Shown here in pieces: positions 9,773-19,310 of a stretch of DNA of 64,000 nt (within the stretch, counting starts at the first letter, position 1; every line of letters begins with the position of its first letter). Where the stretch lies: the NCBI RefSeq assembly GCF_000377005.1, contig NZ_AQYB01000031.1, positions 62,001-126,000 on the forward strand, in the 5' to 3' direction. The position numbers were made by a program, and so were the translations under genes. The DNA is from Streptococcus minor DSM 17118. Lineage in GTDB: Bacteria; Bacillota; Bacilli; Lactobacillales; Streptococcaceae. The notes beneath the pieces are model-generated. The model worked only from the letters and a program-made list of their open reading frames with translations, did not search any database and was not told the DNA's origin.

Positions 9773-10153
9773 TAAGATTTAGAACATTCTGTCAATGATT
9801 CGTGTTCAGATACTGACTGTGTACTTATCTGTCTCATTCAGTCAAAGGCAAACAAAGTTTAGGCAATTTGGCCAGTAATCATTTTTAGACTTTGCTGATT
9901 GAGGATAATCAGTAGAAGTAACATCTAGTTTAATGAAGAAGGAGAAAGGGAACGAGTCCTAGTCAGAGCAAGAAGAGAATTCACCGATTAGAGGATGTGA
10001 TGGAAAGTGGGAACAAAGGGACAGTGGAAGGCTTTAAAGGACAAGGTTTGGTATTTTTTGTCTATATTAGTTGTCGGCTGTCACAGACACTTATTGTTTT
10101 AAACAGGAATTTACAATGACTTATGATAAAATAGAACCATAATCTTTATTTAA
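9773..10153. other. Non-coding interval with possible T-box-like remnant
   Basis: No ORF with RBS is visible. Bases about 9940-10040 on the plus strand are purine-rich. They carry GGGAACGAGTC, AGAGAATTCACCG and GATGGAAAGTGGGAAC in an order resembling stem I of some T-box leaders, but the diagnostic GGTGGNACCGCG element and a [13 protein letters not shown] missing. The assignment is tentative. Confidence 0.25.
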
Positions 10154-10166
10154 TTTGATAATTAAA
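10154..10166. promoter_or_regulatory. Candidate FabT box before fabM
   Basis: TTTGATAATTAAA matches the palindromic FabT site found before fabT at 11029 in its outer arms, with a T replacing C. It lies 23 bp upstream of fabM, just before the RBS. Confidence 0.5.
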
Positions 10167-10188
10167 ATAAAAAAAGAGAGGATAGCCT

Positions 10189-10980
10189 ATGCAATTTTCT
10201 ACAATTAGTTATGAAGTAGATGGTCAGATTGCTCGCTTAACCCTGCAAAGGCCAGAAGTATCCAATGGCTTTAATATTCCCATGTGTGAGGAGATTTTAG
10301 CAGCCATTGAAGCAACTAAGCAAAATGATGAAGTTGTCATTCTTCAGATTCAAGCAGCAGGATCAGTTTTCTCAGTTGGTGGGGACTTGGTTGAAATGAA
10401 GCGAGCTGTGGATGAGGATGACATTCCATCTCTGGTACGTATAGCAGAATTGGTGAACACCATCTCATTTGCCCTCAAACAATTGCCCAAAATTGTGCTC
10501 ATGGTGACAGATGGGGCGGTGGCTGGAGCAGCAGCCAATATGGCAGTGGCGGCTGACTTTGTGATTGCATCTGACAAGACCAAGTTTATTCAGGCTTTTG
10601 TAGGAGTAGGTTTGGCACCAGATGCAGGCGGTATTTTCCTACTTTCCCGTTCTATAGGCGTCAATCGGGCAACCCAATTGGCTATGACAGGTGAGGCTCT
10701 TTCTGCAGAAAAAGCTCTTGAATACGGTATTGTCTATAAGATGGTTGTATCCGAAAAACTTGAAAAGACAGTGGCCCAAGTCTGCAAACGTCTCTTGCGA
10801 GGTTCGATCAATTCTTATCGAGCAATCAAGGAGATGGTTTGGAAAAGTCAATTTGAGAACTGGCAAGCTTATGCCGACTTAGAATTGAAATTACAAAGAG
10901 AGTTAGCTTTCAAAGAAGATTTTAAAGAAGGTGTGATTGCTCACTCTGAGAGACGCCGTCCAGCTTTTAAAGGCCGGTGA
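10189..10980 (+). CDS. fabM: trans-2,cis-3-decenoyl-ACP isomerase
   Basis: FabM isomerises trans-2- to cis-3-decenoyl-ACP, the branch point to unsaturated fatty acids in streptococci, which lack FabA. The 263-residue crotonase-fold protein shows the oxyanion-hole segments [11 protein letters not shown] and [15 protein letters not shown], then GLAPDAGG. Its position at the head of the fab cluster and its close resemblance to pneumococcal FabM ([22 protein letters not shown] end) distinguish it from a beta-oxidation enoyl-CoA hydratase. The RBS is agagagg. It is followed by the FabT-controlled promoter of fabT. Confidence 0.93.
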   Translation: MQFSTISYEVDGQIARLTLQRPEVSNGFNIPMCEEILAAIEATKQNDEVVILQIQAAGSVFSVGGDLVEMKRAVDEDDIPSLVRIAELVNTISFALKQLPKIVLMVTDGAVAGAAANMAVAADFVIASDKTKFIQAFVGVGLAPDAGGIFLLSRSIGVNRATQLAMTGEALSAEKALEYGIVYKMVVSEKLEKTVAQVCKRLLRGSINSYRAIKEMVWKSQFENWQAYADLELKLQRELAFKEDFKEGVIAHSERRRPAFKGR

Positions 10981-11000
10981 TGGTTCTTCACGGAAAATAT

Positions 11001-11041
11001 TTGACATGCAAACTAATATACGTTATACTTTGATAGTCAAA
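11001..11041 (+). promoter_or_regulatory. fabT promoter with overlapping FabT box
   Basis: TTGACA (11001-11006) and TATACT (11024-11029) are 17 bp apart. TTTGATAGTCAAA (11029-11041), a textbook FabT palindrome, begins on the last base of the -10, so bound FabT would block initiation. This fits known FabT autoregulation. Confidence 0.88.
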
Positions 11042-11060
11042 TAAGATAGAGGTGATAATA

Positions 11061-11495
11061 GTGGACGACGCAAAAATAAATGAGTATCTTACAGCGATTT
11101 TTAACAATGTCTTAATTATTGAAGAAGCTAGCCTCCGTAGTAGCCGTTTCAGCGATGTTACCATCAAGGAGATGCATACAATTGATGTTATCGGAGAAAA
11201 CAAGGATGCTACTCCGTCAGATGTTGCTCGGACTCTAATGGTTACTCTAGGAACGGTTACGACAAGCTTAAATAATCTTGAGAGAAAAGGTTATATTGAG
11301 CGTATCCGTTCAACGAAAGACCGTCGTGTGGTTCATCTTTATTTGACGAAAAAGGGGCGTCTTGTCTATCGCCTTCATCAACGTTTTCACCATGCGATGG
11401 TGCGTCAGATTACCGAAGGTATGGATGAAGAGGAGTATAAGGTAATGAAAAAGGGGCTCTTGAATCTCTATAATTTCTTGGAGGACTTGAAATGA
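11061..11495 (+). CDS. fabT: MarR-family fatty-acid synthesis repressor FabT
   Basis: FabT represses fatty-acid genes; acyl-ACP acts as co-repressor, so exogenous fatty acids shut the pathway down. The 144-residue MarR protein has the winged helix [27 protein letters not shown] with a wing containing [13 protein letters not shown]. An in-frame GTG at 11052 lies inside the RBS (AGAGGTG), so the GTG at 11061, which aligns with the pneumococcal N-terminus (DDAKINEYL), is chosen. It overlaps fabH by 4 bp and autoregulates through the box at 11029. Confidence 0.94.
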   Translation: MDDAKINEYLTAIFNNVLIIEEASLRSSRFSDVTIKEMHTIDVIGENKDATPSDVARTLMVTLGTVTTSLNNLERKGYIERIRSTKDRRVVHLYLTKKGRLVYRLHQRFHHAMVRQITEGMDEEEYKVMKKGLLNLYNFLEDLK

Positions 11496-12469
11496 CGTCC
11501 TATGCTAAAATTAGCCAGGTTGCTCATTACGCTCCTAAACAGATTGTTCATAATGACGATTTGGCGGCAATGATGGATACAAGTGATGAATGGATTGCTT
11601 CGAGAACGGGTATTCGTCAGCGCCATATTGTGCAAGATCAGCAGACTAGTGACTTGGCCACCAAGGTGGCTGCACGTTTACTTGAAAAAAGTCAGCTTCC
11701 TGCGGAGGCCATTGATTTTATCATTGTAGCTACTATTACACCAGATTCGAGTATGCCCTCAACAGCAGCCAAGGTACAAGCGGCTATTGGTGCTCACAAG
11801 GCCTTTGCTTATGATTTATCGGCTGCTTGTTCGGGATTTGTTTTTGCTCTAGCAACAGCAGAGAAACTACTGGCCTCAGGGCACTATCAAAAAGGGATGG
11901 TTATTGGAGCAGAAGTGCTATCTAAAACAGTAGACTGGGCGGATCGGACAACAGCTGTCCTCTTTGGAGATGGAGCTGGCGGTGTTTTGTTGGAAGCTAG
12001 CATGCAACCTCATTTTCTTGCTGAGAGCTTGCATACAGATGGATCTCGTGGACGCAGTTTGACTTCGGGTGGTCAAGGTTTGCATTCTCCGTTCTCGGCC
12101 AAAGAAGAGAATGATCTTTATCTGAAAATGGATGGCCGTGCTATATTTGAGTTTGCGATTAGGGATGTGACAAAGAGTATTGGACAGTTCATTAGGGATA
12201 GCCAGTTGACTACTGATGACATTGATCTTTTCTTGATGCATCAGGCTAACTATCGCATCCTTGATAAAATGGCTCAAAAGCTTGGAGTGCCACTGGAGAA
12301 GTTTCCAGCCAATATGATGGAGTATGGCAACACTAGTGCTGCCTCCATTCCCATCCTCCTCTCAGAATGTGTAGAGGATGGAAAAATCCAATTGGATGGT
12401 AGTCAGACCATTTTGATGACTGGCTTTGGAGGAGGTCTGACCTGGGGCTCCCTCATTCTTAAAATTTAG
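11492..12469 (+). CDS. fabH: 3-oxoacyl-ACP synthase III
   Basis: FabH condenses acetyl-CoA or another short acyl-CoA with malonyl-ACP to start chain elongation. In the 325-residue thiolase-fold enzyme, the catalytic Cys113 is in SAACSGF, the His is in [11 protein letters not shown] and the Asn in [21 protein letters not shown] closes the protein. The ATGA overlap with fabT and the RBS ttggagg inside fabT imply coupling. FabT control therefore reaches the initiation step. Confidence 0.97.
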   Translation: MTSYAKISQVAHYAPKQIVHNDDLAAMMDTSDEWIASRTGIRQRHIVQDQQTSDLATKVAARLLEKSQLPAEAIDFIIVATITPDSSMPSTAAKVQAAIGAHKAFAYDLSAACSGFVFALATAEKLLASGHYQKGMVIGAEVLSKTVDWADRTTAVLFGDGAGGVLLEASMQPHFLAESLHTDGSRGRSLTSGGQGLHSPFSAKEENDLYLKMDGRAIFEFAIRDVTKSIGQFIRDSQLTTDDIDLFLMHQANYRILDKMAQKLGVPLEKFPANMMEYGNTSAASIPILLSECVEDGKIQLDGSQTILMTGFGGGLTWGSLILKI

Positions 12470-12531
12470 TTAATTAGCTGTGGAAACACAGTGATTAAAA
12501 AATATATTTTTATATAAAAAGGAGAATACAC

Positions 12532-12756
12532 ATGGCAGTATTTGAAAAAGTACAAGCAATTATCGTTGAAGAACTTGGTAAGGATGCTGAAGAAGTACAA
12601 TTGACAACCACTTTCGAAGATTTGGATGCAGATTCATTGGATCTTTTCCAAGTTATCTCAGAAATCGAAGATGAGTTCGACATCCAAATTGATTCAGAAG
12701 AAGGTATGACAACAGTTGCTGACTTGGTTGCATACGTTGAAAAAGAAATCAACTAA
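12532..12756 (+). CDS. acpP: Acyl carrier protein
   Basis: It carries growing acyl chains as thioesters on a phosphopantetheine arm and, when acylated, is the co-repressor for FabT. The 74-residue acidic protein has the modification serine S35 in DADSLDLF. The RBS aaggag is nine bases before ATG. A [13 protein letters not shown] long hairpins separate it from fabK, so acpP can be made in excess of the downstream enzymes. Confidence 0.97.
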   Translation: MAVFEKVQAIIVEELGKDAEEVQLTTTFEDLDADSLDLFQVISEIEDEFDIQIDSEEGMTTVADLVAYVEKEIN

Positions 12757-12761
12757 TGGAA

Positions 12762-12786
12762 AGATGCTAGTTATCTAGCATTTTTT
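12762..12786 (+). [10 protein letters not shown]. [10 protein letters not shown] after acpP
   Basis: A 7-bp stem (12764-12770 with 12775-12781), loop TTAT, then six T. Probably partial, separating fabM-acpP from fabK-accA. Confidence 0.75.
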
Positions 12787-12797
12787 AGCTCAGATAC

Positions 12798-12811
12798 TTT
12801 GATATTCTAAA
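12798..12811. promoter_or_regulatory. Candidate FabT box before fabK
   Basis: TTTGATATTCTAAA differs from the palindrome before fabT by one arm base. A second FabT-regulated promoter before fabK is known in pneumococcus, and this site occupies the equivalent interval. Confidence 0.5.
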
Positions 12812-12840
12812 CATTGATACATCAAAGTACTTTGGATGCA

Positions 12841-12922
12841 AAGGAACGTGCAGAACAGTGAGTCACAACTCATTCTTGCGTTCCTTCTTGTTTAGGTAAT
12901 TATTTGAAATTCGAGTAATTAC
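12841..12922. repeat. Long hairpin and 27-bp palindrome upstream of fabK
   Basis: Two structures lie side by side. The first is a hairpin with an 8-bp outer stem (12841-12848 with 12879-12886) and a 7-bp inner stem (12857-12863 with 12868-12874). The second is a near-perfect palindrome at 12896-12922 whose arms GTAATTA/TAATTAC flank TTTGAAATTCGAG, itself FabT-box-like. They may act as leader attenuator and operator. Confidence 0.5.
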
Positions 12923-12949
12923 TTAAGCAAAAAAATGAAGAAGGTTATT

Positions 12950-13915
12950 ATGAAAACATCGATTACAGAACTCTTGAATATTAAATATCCCATTTTTCAA
13001 GGCGGTATGGCCTGGGTTGCTGATGGAGATTTAGCTGGTGCTGTCTCCAATGCTGGCGGTCTTGGTATCATTGGTGGGGGAAATGCACCCAAAGAAGTGG
13101 TTAAGGCCAATATTGATAAGGTCAAGTCTATTACGGATAAGCCTTTTGGTGTTAACATTATGTTGCTCTCCCCTTTTGCAGACGATATTGTTGATTTGGT
13201 CATTGAAGAAGGCGTCAAGGTTGTGACGACAGGAGCTGGGAATCCCGGTAAATATATGGACCGTCTCCATGCTGCTGGTATTATTGTCATCCCAGTAGTT
13301 CCATCTGTAGCCCTTGCGAAGCGCATGGAAAAATTAGGTGTAGATGCGATAATTGCAGAAGGTATGGAAGCTGGTGGTCACATCGGAAAATTAACGACTA
13401 TGACTTTAGTACGACAGGTAGTGGACGCTGTCAATATCCCTGTTATCGGAGCTGGTGGGATTGCAGATGGACATGGAGCGGCAGCAGTCTTCATGCTGGG
13501 AGCAGAAGCTGTTCAAGTTGGAACTCGCTTCGTAGTTGCTAAAGAATCAAATGCCCATCCGGCTTTCAAGGAAAAAGTGCTCAAGGCTAAGGATATTGAT
13601 ACAGTCGTTTCGGCCTCAGTGGTAGGTCACCCTGTTCGGGCTATTAAGAATAAATTATCAACAGCCTATAGTCAGGCAGAAAAAGATTTCTTGGCTGGTA
13701 AGAAAACAGTAGAAGAAATCGAAGAATTGGGAGCAGGTGCTCTGAGAAATGCAGTCGTAGACGGAGATGTTGTCAATGGTTCTGTGATGGCTGGACAAAT
13801 TGCTGGTCTTGTAAACAAGGAAGAAACTTGTGAAGAGATCCTAAAAGATATTTACTATGGTGCTGCCCAGGTGATTCGTCAAGAAGCGGATCGATGGGCA
13901 GACGTTAGCCAATAG
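12950..13915 (+). CDS. fabK: Enoyl-ACP reductase II (FMN, NADH)
   Basis: FabK reduces trans-2-enoyl-ACP in the last elongation step. It is the flavoprotein alternative to FabI and is triclosan-insensitive. The 321-residue TIM-barrel protein of the nitronate-monooxygenase family has FQGGMAWVADG, the FMN-binding GIIGGGNAP and AEGMEAGGHIG with the catalytic His, then IGAGGIADG and GAEAVQVGTRF. The in-frame ATG at 12935 lacks an RBS; the ATG at 12950 has aagaagg at good spacing and matches the pneumococcal start MKT. It heads the second half of the cluster. Confidence 0.95.
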   Translation: MKTSITELLNIKYPIFQGGMAWVADGDLAGAVSNAGGLGIIGGGNAPKEVVKANIDKVKSITDKPFGVNIMLLSPFADDIVDLVIEEGVKVVTTGAGNPGKYMDRLHAAGIIVIPVVPSVALAKRMEKLGVDAIIAEGMEAGGHIGKLTTMTLVRQVVDAVNIPVIGAGGIADGHGAAAVFMLGAEAVQVGTRFVVAKESNAHPAFKEKVLKAKDIDTVVSASVVGHPVRAIKNKLSTAYSQAEKDFLAGKKTVEEIEELGAGALRNAVVDGDVVNGSVMAGQIAGLVNKEETCEEILKDIYYGAAQVIRQEADRWADVSQ

Positions 13916-13947
13916 GTATCCTAGATTGAATCGGAGGAAAGTAAAGA

Positions 13948-14868
13948 ATGACAAAAACAGCTTTTTTGTTTGCTGGTCAAGGAGCTCAAAAACTGGGAAT
14001 GGCGCGTGATTTGTACGATACCTATCCCATTGTCAGAAAAACTTTTGATACAGCGAGTAGCGTTCTTGGTTATGATTTGCGTGAACTGATTGATCAGGAT
14101 GAGGAAAAGCTCAATCAAACCCGTTATACTCAGCCTGCCATCTTGACAACATCGATTGCTATTTACCGACTTTTATTGGAAAAAGGATTGACAGCTGATA
14201 TGGTGGCTGGTCTTTCTCTAGGGGAATACTCAGCTCTCGTTGCTGCGGGAAGCTTATCCTTTGAAGATGCTGTAGCATTGATTGCCAAACGTGGTCAATT
14301 TATGGAAACAGCTGCACCTGCTGGTACTGGTAAGATGGTGGCAGTCATGAACACAGATGTTGCTCTTATCGAAGAGGCCTGTGAGAAAGCTTTTGATAAG
14401 GGATATGTTCGACCAGCCAATTATAATACTCCAGCTCAGATTGTCATTGGTGGAGAAGTAGCAGCTGTAGATGCGGCAGTGGATTATCTCAAAGCTGCAG
14501 GAGCAAAACGTCTCATTCCTCTAAATGTCTCTGGACCTTTCCATACCGCTCTTTTAAAACCAGCCAGTGAACAACTTGCTTTGGAATTGGCTACTGTTGA
14601 TTTTCATGATTTCCAGATACCCCTGGTTGGCAATACAGAAGCTAAAGTCATGGAGAAAGAGCAAATTAGGTCACTGTTGGCCCGCCAAGTCATGGAGCCT
14701 GTACGTTTTTATGAATCGATTGCCACTATGAAAAAACTTGGCTTGACGAAGGTTGTCGAAATTGGTCCAGGTAAAGTTTTGACCGGCTTTTTGAAAAAAA
14801 TCGATAAGGAAATCGAAAGTCATGCGGTAGAAGATGAAACTAGTCTTCAAGCCCTATTTAACTCATAA
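13948..14868 (+). CDS. fabD: Malonyl-CoA:ACP transacylase
   Basis: FabD moves malonyl groups from CoA to ACP, supplying all elongation steps. The 306-residue protein begins FLFAGQGAQ, has the nucleophile Ser90 in GLSLGEYSAL and His199 in SGPFHTALL, and ends with EIGPGKVLTGFLKK. The RBS is ggagga. It is 32 bp after fabK and in the same transcript. Confidence 0.97.
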   Translation: MTKTAFLFAGQGAQKLGMARDLYDTYPIVRKTFDTASSVLGYDLRELIDQDEEKLNQTRYTQPAILTTSIAIYRLLLEKGLTADMVAGLSLGEYSALVAAGSLSFEDAVALIAKRGQFMETAAPAGTGKMVAVMNTDVALIEEACEKAFDKGYVRPANYNTPAQIVIGGEVAAVDAAVDYLKAAGAKRLIPLNVSGPFHTALLKPASEQLALELATVDFHDFQIPLVGNTEAKVMEKEQIRSLLARQVMEPVRFYESIATMKKLGLTKVVEIGPGKVLTGFLKKIDKEIESHAVEDETSLQALFNS

Positions 14869-14901
14869 GCAAAGAATTTAGTTTCACAACTAGGAGGTAA
14901 C

Positions 14902-15636
14902 ATGGAACTCTCAAATAAAAATGTCTTCGTTACTGGTTCGACTCGTGGTATCGGTCTAGCCATTGCCCATAAATTTGCCAGTCTTGGAGCCAATGTAGTC
15001 CTCAATGGTCGCTCGGCTATTTCGGATGAACTCTTGGCACAATTTTCCGATTATGAAGTAAAAGTGATTGGTATTTCAGGGGATGTCTCAGATAATGCCG
15101 ATGCCAAGCGTATGGTTGAAGAAGCTGTTGAAACCCTTGGTTCAGTGGATATCCTGATTAATAATGCAGGAATCACTAAGGATGGAATGGCCCTGCGGAT
15201 GTCTGAAGAAGATTTTGAAAGTGTCTTGAAAATCAATCTGACTGGCACCTTCAATATGACTCAAGCCGTTCTCAAACCCATGACGAAAGCTCGTGCGGGT
15301 GCCATTATCAATCTCTCTAGTGTGGTTGGGCTGACAGGCAATGCTGGTCAGGCTAACTATGCCGCTTCTAAGGCTGGAGTGATTGGTTTTAGCAAATCCA
15401 TTGCCCGTGAAGTGGCGGCTCGTAATGTTCGTATTAATGTCATTGCACCAGGTTTTATCGAATCGGATATGACCGCTGTCTTATCGGATAAAATCAAAGA
15501 TGCAATGATGGCCCAAATCCCCATGAAGCGTTTTGGCCAGACAGAAGAAGTTGCAGAAGTTGCAGTCTTTCTAGCCAAGCAAGAATACCTGACAGGTCAA
15601 GTTTTGGCTATTGATGGTGGCTTGACTATGCAGTAG
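14902..15636 (+). CDS. fabG: 3-oxoacyl-ACP reductase
   Basis: This NADPH-dependent short-chain dehydrogenase reduces 3-ketoacyl-ACP. The 244-residue product has the Rossmann motif TGSTRGIG, NNAG at 87-90, and the catalytic triad Ser139/140, Tyr153 and Lys157 (ANYAASKAG). The C-terminal VLAIDGGLTMQ is typical of FabG. AGGAGG precedes the ATG by five bases. Confidence 0.97.
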   Translation: MELSNKNVFVTGSTRGIGLAIAHKFASLGANVVLNGRSAISDELLAQFSDYEVKVIGISGDVSDNADAKRMVEEAVETLGSVDILINNAGITKDGMALRMSEEDFESVLKINLTGTFNMTQAVLKPMTKARAGAIINLSSVVGLTGNAGQANYAASKAGVIGFSKSIAREVAARNVRINVIAPGFIESDMTAVLSDKIKDAMMAQIPMKRFGQTEEVAEVAVFLAKQEYLTGQVLAIDGGLTMQ

Positions 15637-15685
15637 TTGGTTGACATACGACCATATCGCTCATTTAAAGTAAAGGATAAATGTT

Positions 15686-16918
15686 ATGACTCTTAATCGC
15701 GTTGTTATTACTGGTTACGGTGTAACCTCACCTATCGGCAATACTCCTGAAGAATTTTGGGATAGTCTCCAGTCTGGCAGAATTGGTATCGGTCCCCTGA
15801 CCAAGTTTGATACCAGTGAATACAATGTTCACATTGCTGCCGAAATTAAAGATTTTCCTTTTGATAAATACTTTGTCAAAAAGGATAACAATCGCTATGA
15901 CCCCTACTCCCTCTATGCCCTTTACGCAGCTCGTGAAGCAGTAGCCAATGCTAGTTTAGACACTGAGAGTCTAGATAGTGATCGCTTCGGCGTTATCTTG
16001 TCCACTGGTATTGGTGGCATCAAGGAAATTGAGGAGCAGGTTGAACGGATGAATGACAAGGGACCAAAACGCATCCGTCCGATGGCTTTACCAAAAGCCC
16101 TTCCGAATATGGCTGCGGGTAATATTGCTATGGCAGTAGGGGCAAATGGGGTTTGTAAATGTGTCATTACTGCCTGTGCTTCATCAAATGATGCTATCGG
16201 TGATGCTTACCGCGAAATCAAGTTTGGTTACCAAGATGTCATGTTGGTAGGTGGTGCAGAAGCAGCTATTACGCCATTTGCAATTGGTGGTTTCCAAGCC
16301 CTGACAGCTCTTTCTACAACGGAAGACCCAGCACGTGCCTCCATTCCTTTCGATAAAGATCGCAATGGCTTTGTTATGGGAGAAGGAGCAGGGATACTGG
16401 TATTGGAAAGTTTAGAGCATGCTCAAAAGCGCGGTGCAACCATATTAGCTGAAATCGTAGGCTATGGGAATACCTGTGATGCCCACCATATGACATCGCC
16501 ACATCCAGAAGGTTTGGGTGCGATCAAGGCTATGAAACTAGCTATCTCTGAAGCAGGTTTGGAGCCAGATGATATTGACTATATCAATGCCCATGGGACA
16601 TCTACTCCAGCCAATGAAAAAGGGGAAAGTCAGGCCATTGTCTCTGTTTTTGGTAAAGATACGCCGGTATCTTCTACTAAGTCCTTTACAGGTCACCTTT
16701 TGGGTGCGGCTGGTGCTGTTGAAGCCATTGCTGTTATTGAAGCAATGAAGCATTCGCATGCACCGATGACAGCTGGAACCAAGGAATTATCTGATTATAT
16801 TGAAGCAGATGTCATCTACGGTCAAGGTCGTGATATGGAGATTAACTATGCGATTTCTAATACATTTGGCTTTGGCGGACACAACTCCGTAGTAGCATTT
16901 AAACGTTGGGAGGACTAA
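15686..16918 (+). CDS. fabF: 3-oxoacyl-ACP synthase II
   Basis: FabF performs the condensation steps of chain elongation. The 410-residue thiolase-fold enzyme carries Cys164 in TACASSNDAIGDAY, one His in INAHGTSTPANE and the second in TKSFTGHLLGAAG. As streptococci have a single elongation condensing enzyme, it serves both saturated and unsaturated branches. The stop codon overlaps the accB start by one base (TAATG). Confidence 0.97.
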   Translation: MTLNRVVITGYGVTSPIGNTPEEFWDSLQSGRIGIGPLTKFDTSEYNVHIAAEIKDFPFDKYFVKKDNNRYDPYSLYALYAAREAVANASLDTESLDSDRFGVILSTGIGGIKEIEEQVERMNDKGPKRIRPMALPKALPNMAAGNIAMAVGANGVCKCVITACASSNDAIGDAYREIKFGYQDVMLVGGAEAAITPFAIGGFQALTALSTTEDPARASIPFDKDRNGFVMGEGAGILVLESLEHAQKRGATILAEIVGYGNTCDAHHMTSPHPEGLGAIKAMKLAISEAGLEPDDIDYINAHGTSTPANEKGESQAIVSVFGKDTPVSSTKSFTGHLLGAAGAVEAIAVIEAMKHSHAPMTAGTKELSDYIEADVIYGQGRDMEINYAISNTFGFGGHNSVVAFKRWED

Positions 16919-17385
16919 TGGAACTAACAGCAATTAAGGATTTGATGGCACAATTTGATGCCTCAAGCCTCCGTGAATTTTCTTATAAAAACGGTGTAGA
17001 TGAAATACTTTTCAGTAAAAACGACGCAGTAGCTTCTTCTCCAGTTGAGGTAGCACCTATCGCTACTCCACTGGCCAACGTTCCATCTGCCCCTGTGGTG
17101 GAAGCACCAGTATCTGTAGAAGCTCCGGCAGCTCCAGTCGCACTTTCTGAGGGTGATGAAGTAGCTAGCCCACTGGTAGGTGTAGCTTATCTATCGCCAA
17201 GTCCAGACAAGCCTACCTTTATTTCTGTAGGAGACAGCGTGAAAAAGGGGCAAACCTTGATGATTATTGAGGCGATGAAGGTTATGAATGAGATTCCTGC
17301 TCCTCGTGATGGTATCGTAACAGAAGTTTTAGTTGCCAATGAAGATGTGGTTGAATTTGGACAAGGATTGGTGCGTTTGAAATGA
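16918..17385 (+). CDS. accB: Biotin carboxyl carrier protein of acetyl-CoA carboxylase
   Basis: BCCP carries CO2 on biotin between AccC and AccAD. The 155-residue product has a short N-terminal dimerising segment, a Pro/Ala/Val-rich flexible linker (about 45-75), and a biotinyl domain with Lys121 in [11 protein letters not shown]. The ATG at 16918 shares its A with the fabF stop and has gggagga as RBS; a TTG at 16906 in frame is not needed. It overlaps fabZ by 4 bp. Confidence 0.96.
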   Translation: MELTAIKDLMAQFDASSLREFSYKNGVDEILFSKNDAVASSPVEVAPIATPLANVPSAPVVEAPVSVEAPAAPVALSEGDEVASPLVGVAYLSPSPDKPTFISVGDSVKKGQTLMIIEAMKVMNEIPAPRDGIVTEVLVANEDVVEFGQGLVRLK

Positions 17386-17804
17386 TGGATATTAAAGCGA
17401 TTCGTGAAGCACTTCCTCATCGCTACCCACTACTGTTGGTGGATCGTGTATTGGAAGTGTCAGAAGATGAGATTACAGCTATTAAAAATGTGACGATTAA
17501 TGAACCGTTTTTCAATGGTCATTTTCCTGACTACCCTGTTATGCCTGGTGTGCTTATTATGGAGGCATTGGCTCAAACGGCAGGAGTCTTGGAATTGTCT
17601 AAACCTGAGAATAAGGGGAAGCTGGTTTTTTATGCAGGAATGGATAAGGTTAAGTTTAAGAAACAGGTCGTTCCTGGAGATCAGTTGGTGATGACAGCTA
17701 AGTTTGTCAAGCGCCGTGGTACCATCGCAGTGGTAGAAGCCAAGGCAGAAGTAGATGGGAAGTTGGCAGCCAGTGGGGTGTTGACCTTTGCTATCGGCAG
17801 CTAG
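17382..17804 (+). CDS. fabZ: 3-hydroxyacyl-ACP dehydratase
   Basis: FabZ dehydrates 3-hydroxyacyl-ACP to the trans-2-enoyl form, the substrate of FabM and FabK. The 140-residue hotdog protein has [13 protein letters not shown], His47 in [12 protein letters not shown] and Glu61 in [11 protein letters not shown]. Two ATGs in tandem (17382, 17385) are possible; the first overlaps the accB stop and matches the family length. An in-frame open stretch of about 35 codons continues after its stop. Confidence 0.96.
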   Translation: MMDIKAIREALPHRYPLLLVDRVLEVSEDEITAIKNVTINEPFFNGHFPDYPVMPGVLIMEALAQTAGVLELSKPENKGKLVFYAGMDKVKFKKQVVPGDQLVMTAKFVKRRGTIAVVEAKAEVDGKLAASGVLTFAIGS

Positions 17805-17931
17805 CCCATCAAGTTTTTTAAGGCATTAGAGCCGTTTGTGGTACTCTACCGGTATGACTACGCTCCTCTGCCTATTATGACCATCGGAAAATCAGGTAAA
17901 AATCATATTAGAAGATGAGGAGTTTGGTTTC

Positions 17932-19299
17932 GTGTTTGAAAAAATATTGATTGCCAATCGTGGTGAGATTGCAGTGCGGATTATCCGAGCGGCTCGTGAA
18001 TTGGGAATTGCAACGGTAGCTATCTATTCAGAAGCTGACCAAGATGCCCTTCATACCATGTTGGCGGATGAGGCAGTTTGTATCGGACCTGCGCGTTCGA
18101 CTGAATCTTATCTCAACATGAATAACATTATTTCAGCTGCTATCGTGACAGGTGCCCAAGCCATCCATCCAGGTTTTGGTTTCTTGAGTGAAAACTCGAA
18201 GTTTGCCACTCTTTGTGAAGAAGTAGGAATCAAGTTCATTGGACCTTCTGCTAAGGTGATGGATACTATGGGGGATAAAATCAATGCTCGCGCGGAGATG
18301 ATTCGGGCTCAGGTGCCTGTGATTCCGGGTTCGGATGGGGAGGTTTACACCTCAGAAGAAGCTCTGGCGATTGCTGAACAGATTGGTTATCCTGTCATGC
18401 TCAAGGCCTCAGCTGGTGGTGGCGGGAAAGGAATTCGGAAAGTAGAGAGACCAGAAGACTTGGTCACTGCTTTTGAGAACGCCTCCTCCGAGGCTCAGGC
18501 AGCTTTTGGTAATGGTGCCATGTATATGGAGCGGGTCGTTTATCCAGCTCGTCATATTGAAGTCCAAATTTTGGCAGACCAGCATGGGCATGTCATCCAT
18601 TTGGGCGAGCGGGATTGCTCTCTTCAGAGAAATAATCAAAAGGTTTTGGAAGAGGCACCATCTATTGCTATCGGACACACATTACGCAGTGAAATTGGTC
18701 AGGCTGCGGTTCGAGCGGCTTCCTCAGTGGGTTATGAGAATGCTGGGACCATCGAGTTTCTTTTGGATGAAGCTAAGGGTGAGTTTTACTTCATGGAGAT
18801 GAATACCCGTGTTCAGGTGGAACATCCTGTCACTGAATTTGTTACTGGAGTGGATATCGTTAAGGAGCAAATTCGAATTGCAGCAGGCCAAGTGCTAGAG
18901 AAGACCCAAGAAGAGATTCAAATCAAGGGGCATGCGATTGAATGTCGTATCAATGCAGAAAATCCGGCCTTCAACTTTGCACCTAGCCCAGGTAAAATAG
19001 AAAACCTCTATTTACCAAGTGGTGGTGTGGGTGTACGGGTAGATTCAGCCATGTACTCTGGTTACACCATCCCACCTTATTATGATTCGATGATTGCTAA
19101 GGTCATTGTTCATGGAGAGAATCGTTTTGAAGCGCTCATGAAGATGCAACGAGCCCTTTATGAATTGGAAATTGAAGGGGTTAGCACCAATGTAGATTTC
19201 CAGTGGGAGTTAATTTCAGACCCTAGGGTGGTGGCTGGTGATTATGATACTGCTTACTTGATGGAAGAATTTTTACCAAAATTTCAAAAGAATAACTAG
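17932..19299 (+). CDS. accC: Biotin carboxylase subunit of acetyl-CoA carboxylase
   Basis: AccC carboxylates biotin on AccB using ATP and bicarbonate. The 455-residue ATP-grasp enzyme starts [16 protein letters not shown], contains the Gly-rich loop [25 protein letters not shown], and [16 protein letters not shown] with metal-binding Glu and catalytic Arg. The start is GTG, with gaggag about ten bases upstream. A 127-bp gap separates it from fabZ, the widest in this part of the cluster. Confidence 0.96.
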   Translation: MFEKILIANRGEIAVRIIRAARELGIATVAIYSEADQDALHTMLADEAVCIGPARSTESYLNMNNIISAAIVTGAQAIHPGFGFLSENSKFATLCEEVGIKFIGPSAKVMDTMGDKINARAEMIRAQVPVIPGSDGEVYTSEEALAIAEQIGYPVMLKASAGGGGKGIRKVERPEDLVTAFENASSEAQAAFGNGAMYMERVVYPARHIEVQILADQHGHVIHLGERDCSLQRNNQKVLEEAPSIAIGHTLRSEIGQAAVRAASSVGYENAGTIEFLLDEAKGEFYFMEMNTRVQVEHPVTEFVTGVDIVKEQIRIAAGQVLEKTQEEIQIKGHAIECRINAENPAFNFAPSPGKIENLYLPSGGVGVRVDSAMYSGYTIPPYYDSMIAKVIVHGENRFEALMKMQRALYELEIEGVSTNVDFQWELISDPRVVAGDYDTAYLMEEFLPKFQKNN

Positions 19300-19310
19300 G
19301 AGAAAATAGT

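Noticed and set aside
12811..12824. Second FabT box ATTGATACATCAAA before fabK
   Set aside because: It is a palindrome but with a two-base centre that breaks the spacing of the FabT site.
13921..14118. Minus-strand ORF opposite the start of fabD, and other antisense ORFs across the fab cluster, gatCAB and secA
   Set aside because: They lie opposite strong conserved genes, lack RBS and show no recognisable domains.
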